Below the pieces are notes generated by a model that was not told the DNA's origin, did no database searches, and saw nothing but the letters and a program-made list of their open reading frames with translations. Source: Bacteroidota bacterium (lineage in GTDB: Bacteria; Bacteroidota; Bacteroidia; Flavobacteriales; Flavobacteriaceae). Taken from it: a stretch of DNA of 33,711 nucleotides. The position numbers and the translations under genes are program-made. The stretch is from assembly GCA_024280635.1 (NCBI GenBank), contig JAJRPS010000007.1:1-33711 (forward strand), in the 5' to 3' direction. This document shows, piece by piece, positions 33,397 to 33,711 of this stretch (within the stretch, counting starts at the first letter, position 1; each line of letters opens with the position of its first letter).

Positions 33397-33687
33397 CTAT
33401 ATCCTAACGCCAACGGGTAGTAGTTTTTTATAGCGTTTGTTTTTACGTATAAATTTTACAATAATAGGGCAGGTAGGCATCATTTTTAACTCGCGTTCAT
33501 CTACCAAATCTAGAACTGCTTTGATAAAAATGTTTTGAAAATCTTCATCTGTTATAGATTCAGGGATGGCTGTTTTAGTCAAAAATATCTTACGTTCGCC
33601 AGGAGCGTATTCAATAATGGCTAAATCATCATTTACGGTTGTTTCAAACTGTCTTAAAAATTCATTATCATTTAATTCAATCTCCAT
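33397..33687 (-). CDS. Small GNAT-like protein (COG2388 type), degenerate acetyl-CoA site
   Basis: A 96-residue protein starting at ATG 33687 (MEIELNDNEFLRQFETTVND); the TTG at the window edge is in frame but not needed. The order of elements follows the short YidJ/COG2388 acetyltransferase group: a strand pair (DDLAIIEYAPGERKIFLTKT), a switch Pro (AIPESITDED), a helix (FQNIFIKAVLDLVDERELK) and the closing MPTCPIIVKFIRKNKRYKKL, with the conserved MPTCP Cys. However the usual Arg-x-x-Gly-x-Gly/Ala acetyl-CoA loop is replaced by acidic residues (ITDEDFQ). Acetylation may be lost or cofactor binding changed. The gene is complete and has its own terminator at 33362-33391. Upstream sequence is outside the window. 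Confidence 0.72.
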   Translation of the reverse strand: MEIELNDNEFLRQFETTVNDDLAIIEYAPGERKIFLTKTAIPESITDEDFQNIFIKAVLDLVDERELKMMPTCPIIVKFIRKNKRYKKLLPVGVRI

Positions 33688-33711
33688 ACTATTTTGGTTT
33701 TGGGGGTACAA

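Noticed and set aside
1-33711. CRISPR arrays, transposases, integrases, phage genes or attachment sites
   Set aside because: No regularly spaced repeats were seen, and no gene with such motifs is present. Gene order and composition look like uniform core genome.

Overview
The window looks like chromosomal core genome from a member of the Flavobacteriia (phylum Bacteroidota), probably family Flavobacteriaceae. Four things point there. The DNA is strongly AT-rich. Recognisable promoters have the Bacteroidota form (a -33 element near TTG/TTTG, about 19 bases, then TAnnTTTG) instead of sigma70 boxes. Ribosome binding sites are weak and A-rich. The gene families are typical of the group: a PorV/PorQ-like barrel, a type IX secretion C-terminal signal, BshA/BshB1 for bacillithiol, a DUF4105/Lnb protein and LETM1-like small proteins. 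I see no phage, insertion sequence, integrase, CRISPR array or other mobile DNA.

Layout. 1-1851: a SulP anion transporter behind a good promoter. 1933-8361, minus strand: a small LETM1-like protein, then a complete fatty-acid beta-oxidation operon read as marR, fadN-type hydroxyacyl-CoA dehydrogenase/enoyl-CoA hydratase, thiolase, acyl-CoA dehydrogenase. 8631-9606: bshB1, tRNA-His and a terminator. 9744-13515, plus strand: a membrane/coiled-coil protein with trmD, then a PorV-like outer-membrane protein with an Lnb-type lipoprotein N-acyltransferase. 13641-15593, minus strand: a lipoprotein gene broken by one amber codon, then a sodium:solute symporter. 15695-18303, plus strand: recR, a family 2 glycosyltransferase and a nitronate monooxygenase/FabK-like flavoprotein. 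18376-19572, minus strand: ftsE-like ATPase and an HsdR-N-domain protein, divergent from holA. 20710-23051: an SF2 helicase and a divergent TruA-like pseudouridine synthase. 23057-24458, minus strand: a secreted hypothetical and rlmF. 24648-27790: bshA and an M1 peptidase carrying a type IX sorting domain. 27932-30579: DEAD-box helicase, TRIC-family channel, DUF1456 protein and HD hydrolase. 30599-33687, minus strand: RluE-like pseudouridine synthase, recQ and a degenerate GNAT protein.

The most interesting signal is regulatory. A perfect 48-bp palindrome (23-bp arms, 2-bp centre) lies directly upstream of the marR-fad operon. Its 12-bp core TATGCACGCATA occurs once more in the intergenic DNA I read, 9 kb away, in front of the flavoprotein gene at 17353. 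At both sites the core's TATG sits where the -33 element should be, exactly 19 bases before a TAnnTTTG -7 box. This predicts that the MarR protein controls itself, the beta-oxidation operon and the flavoprotein gene. A second point is the broken lipoprotein gene at 13641-14090: its stop codon lies inside a perfect 15-bp inverted repeat, as expected if a template switch across a quasi-palindrome made the mutation.

No stretch longer than about 300 bases lacks a gene. The largest gaps are 8362-8630 (operator/promoter, then a weak inverted repeat), 11015-11247 (only a candidate -7 box) and the two sides of the tRNA. All function calls come from reading sequence motifs; no database search was run.
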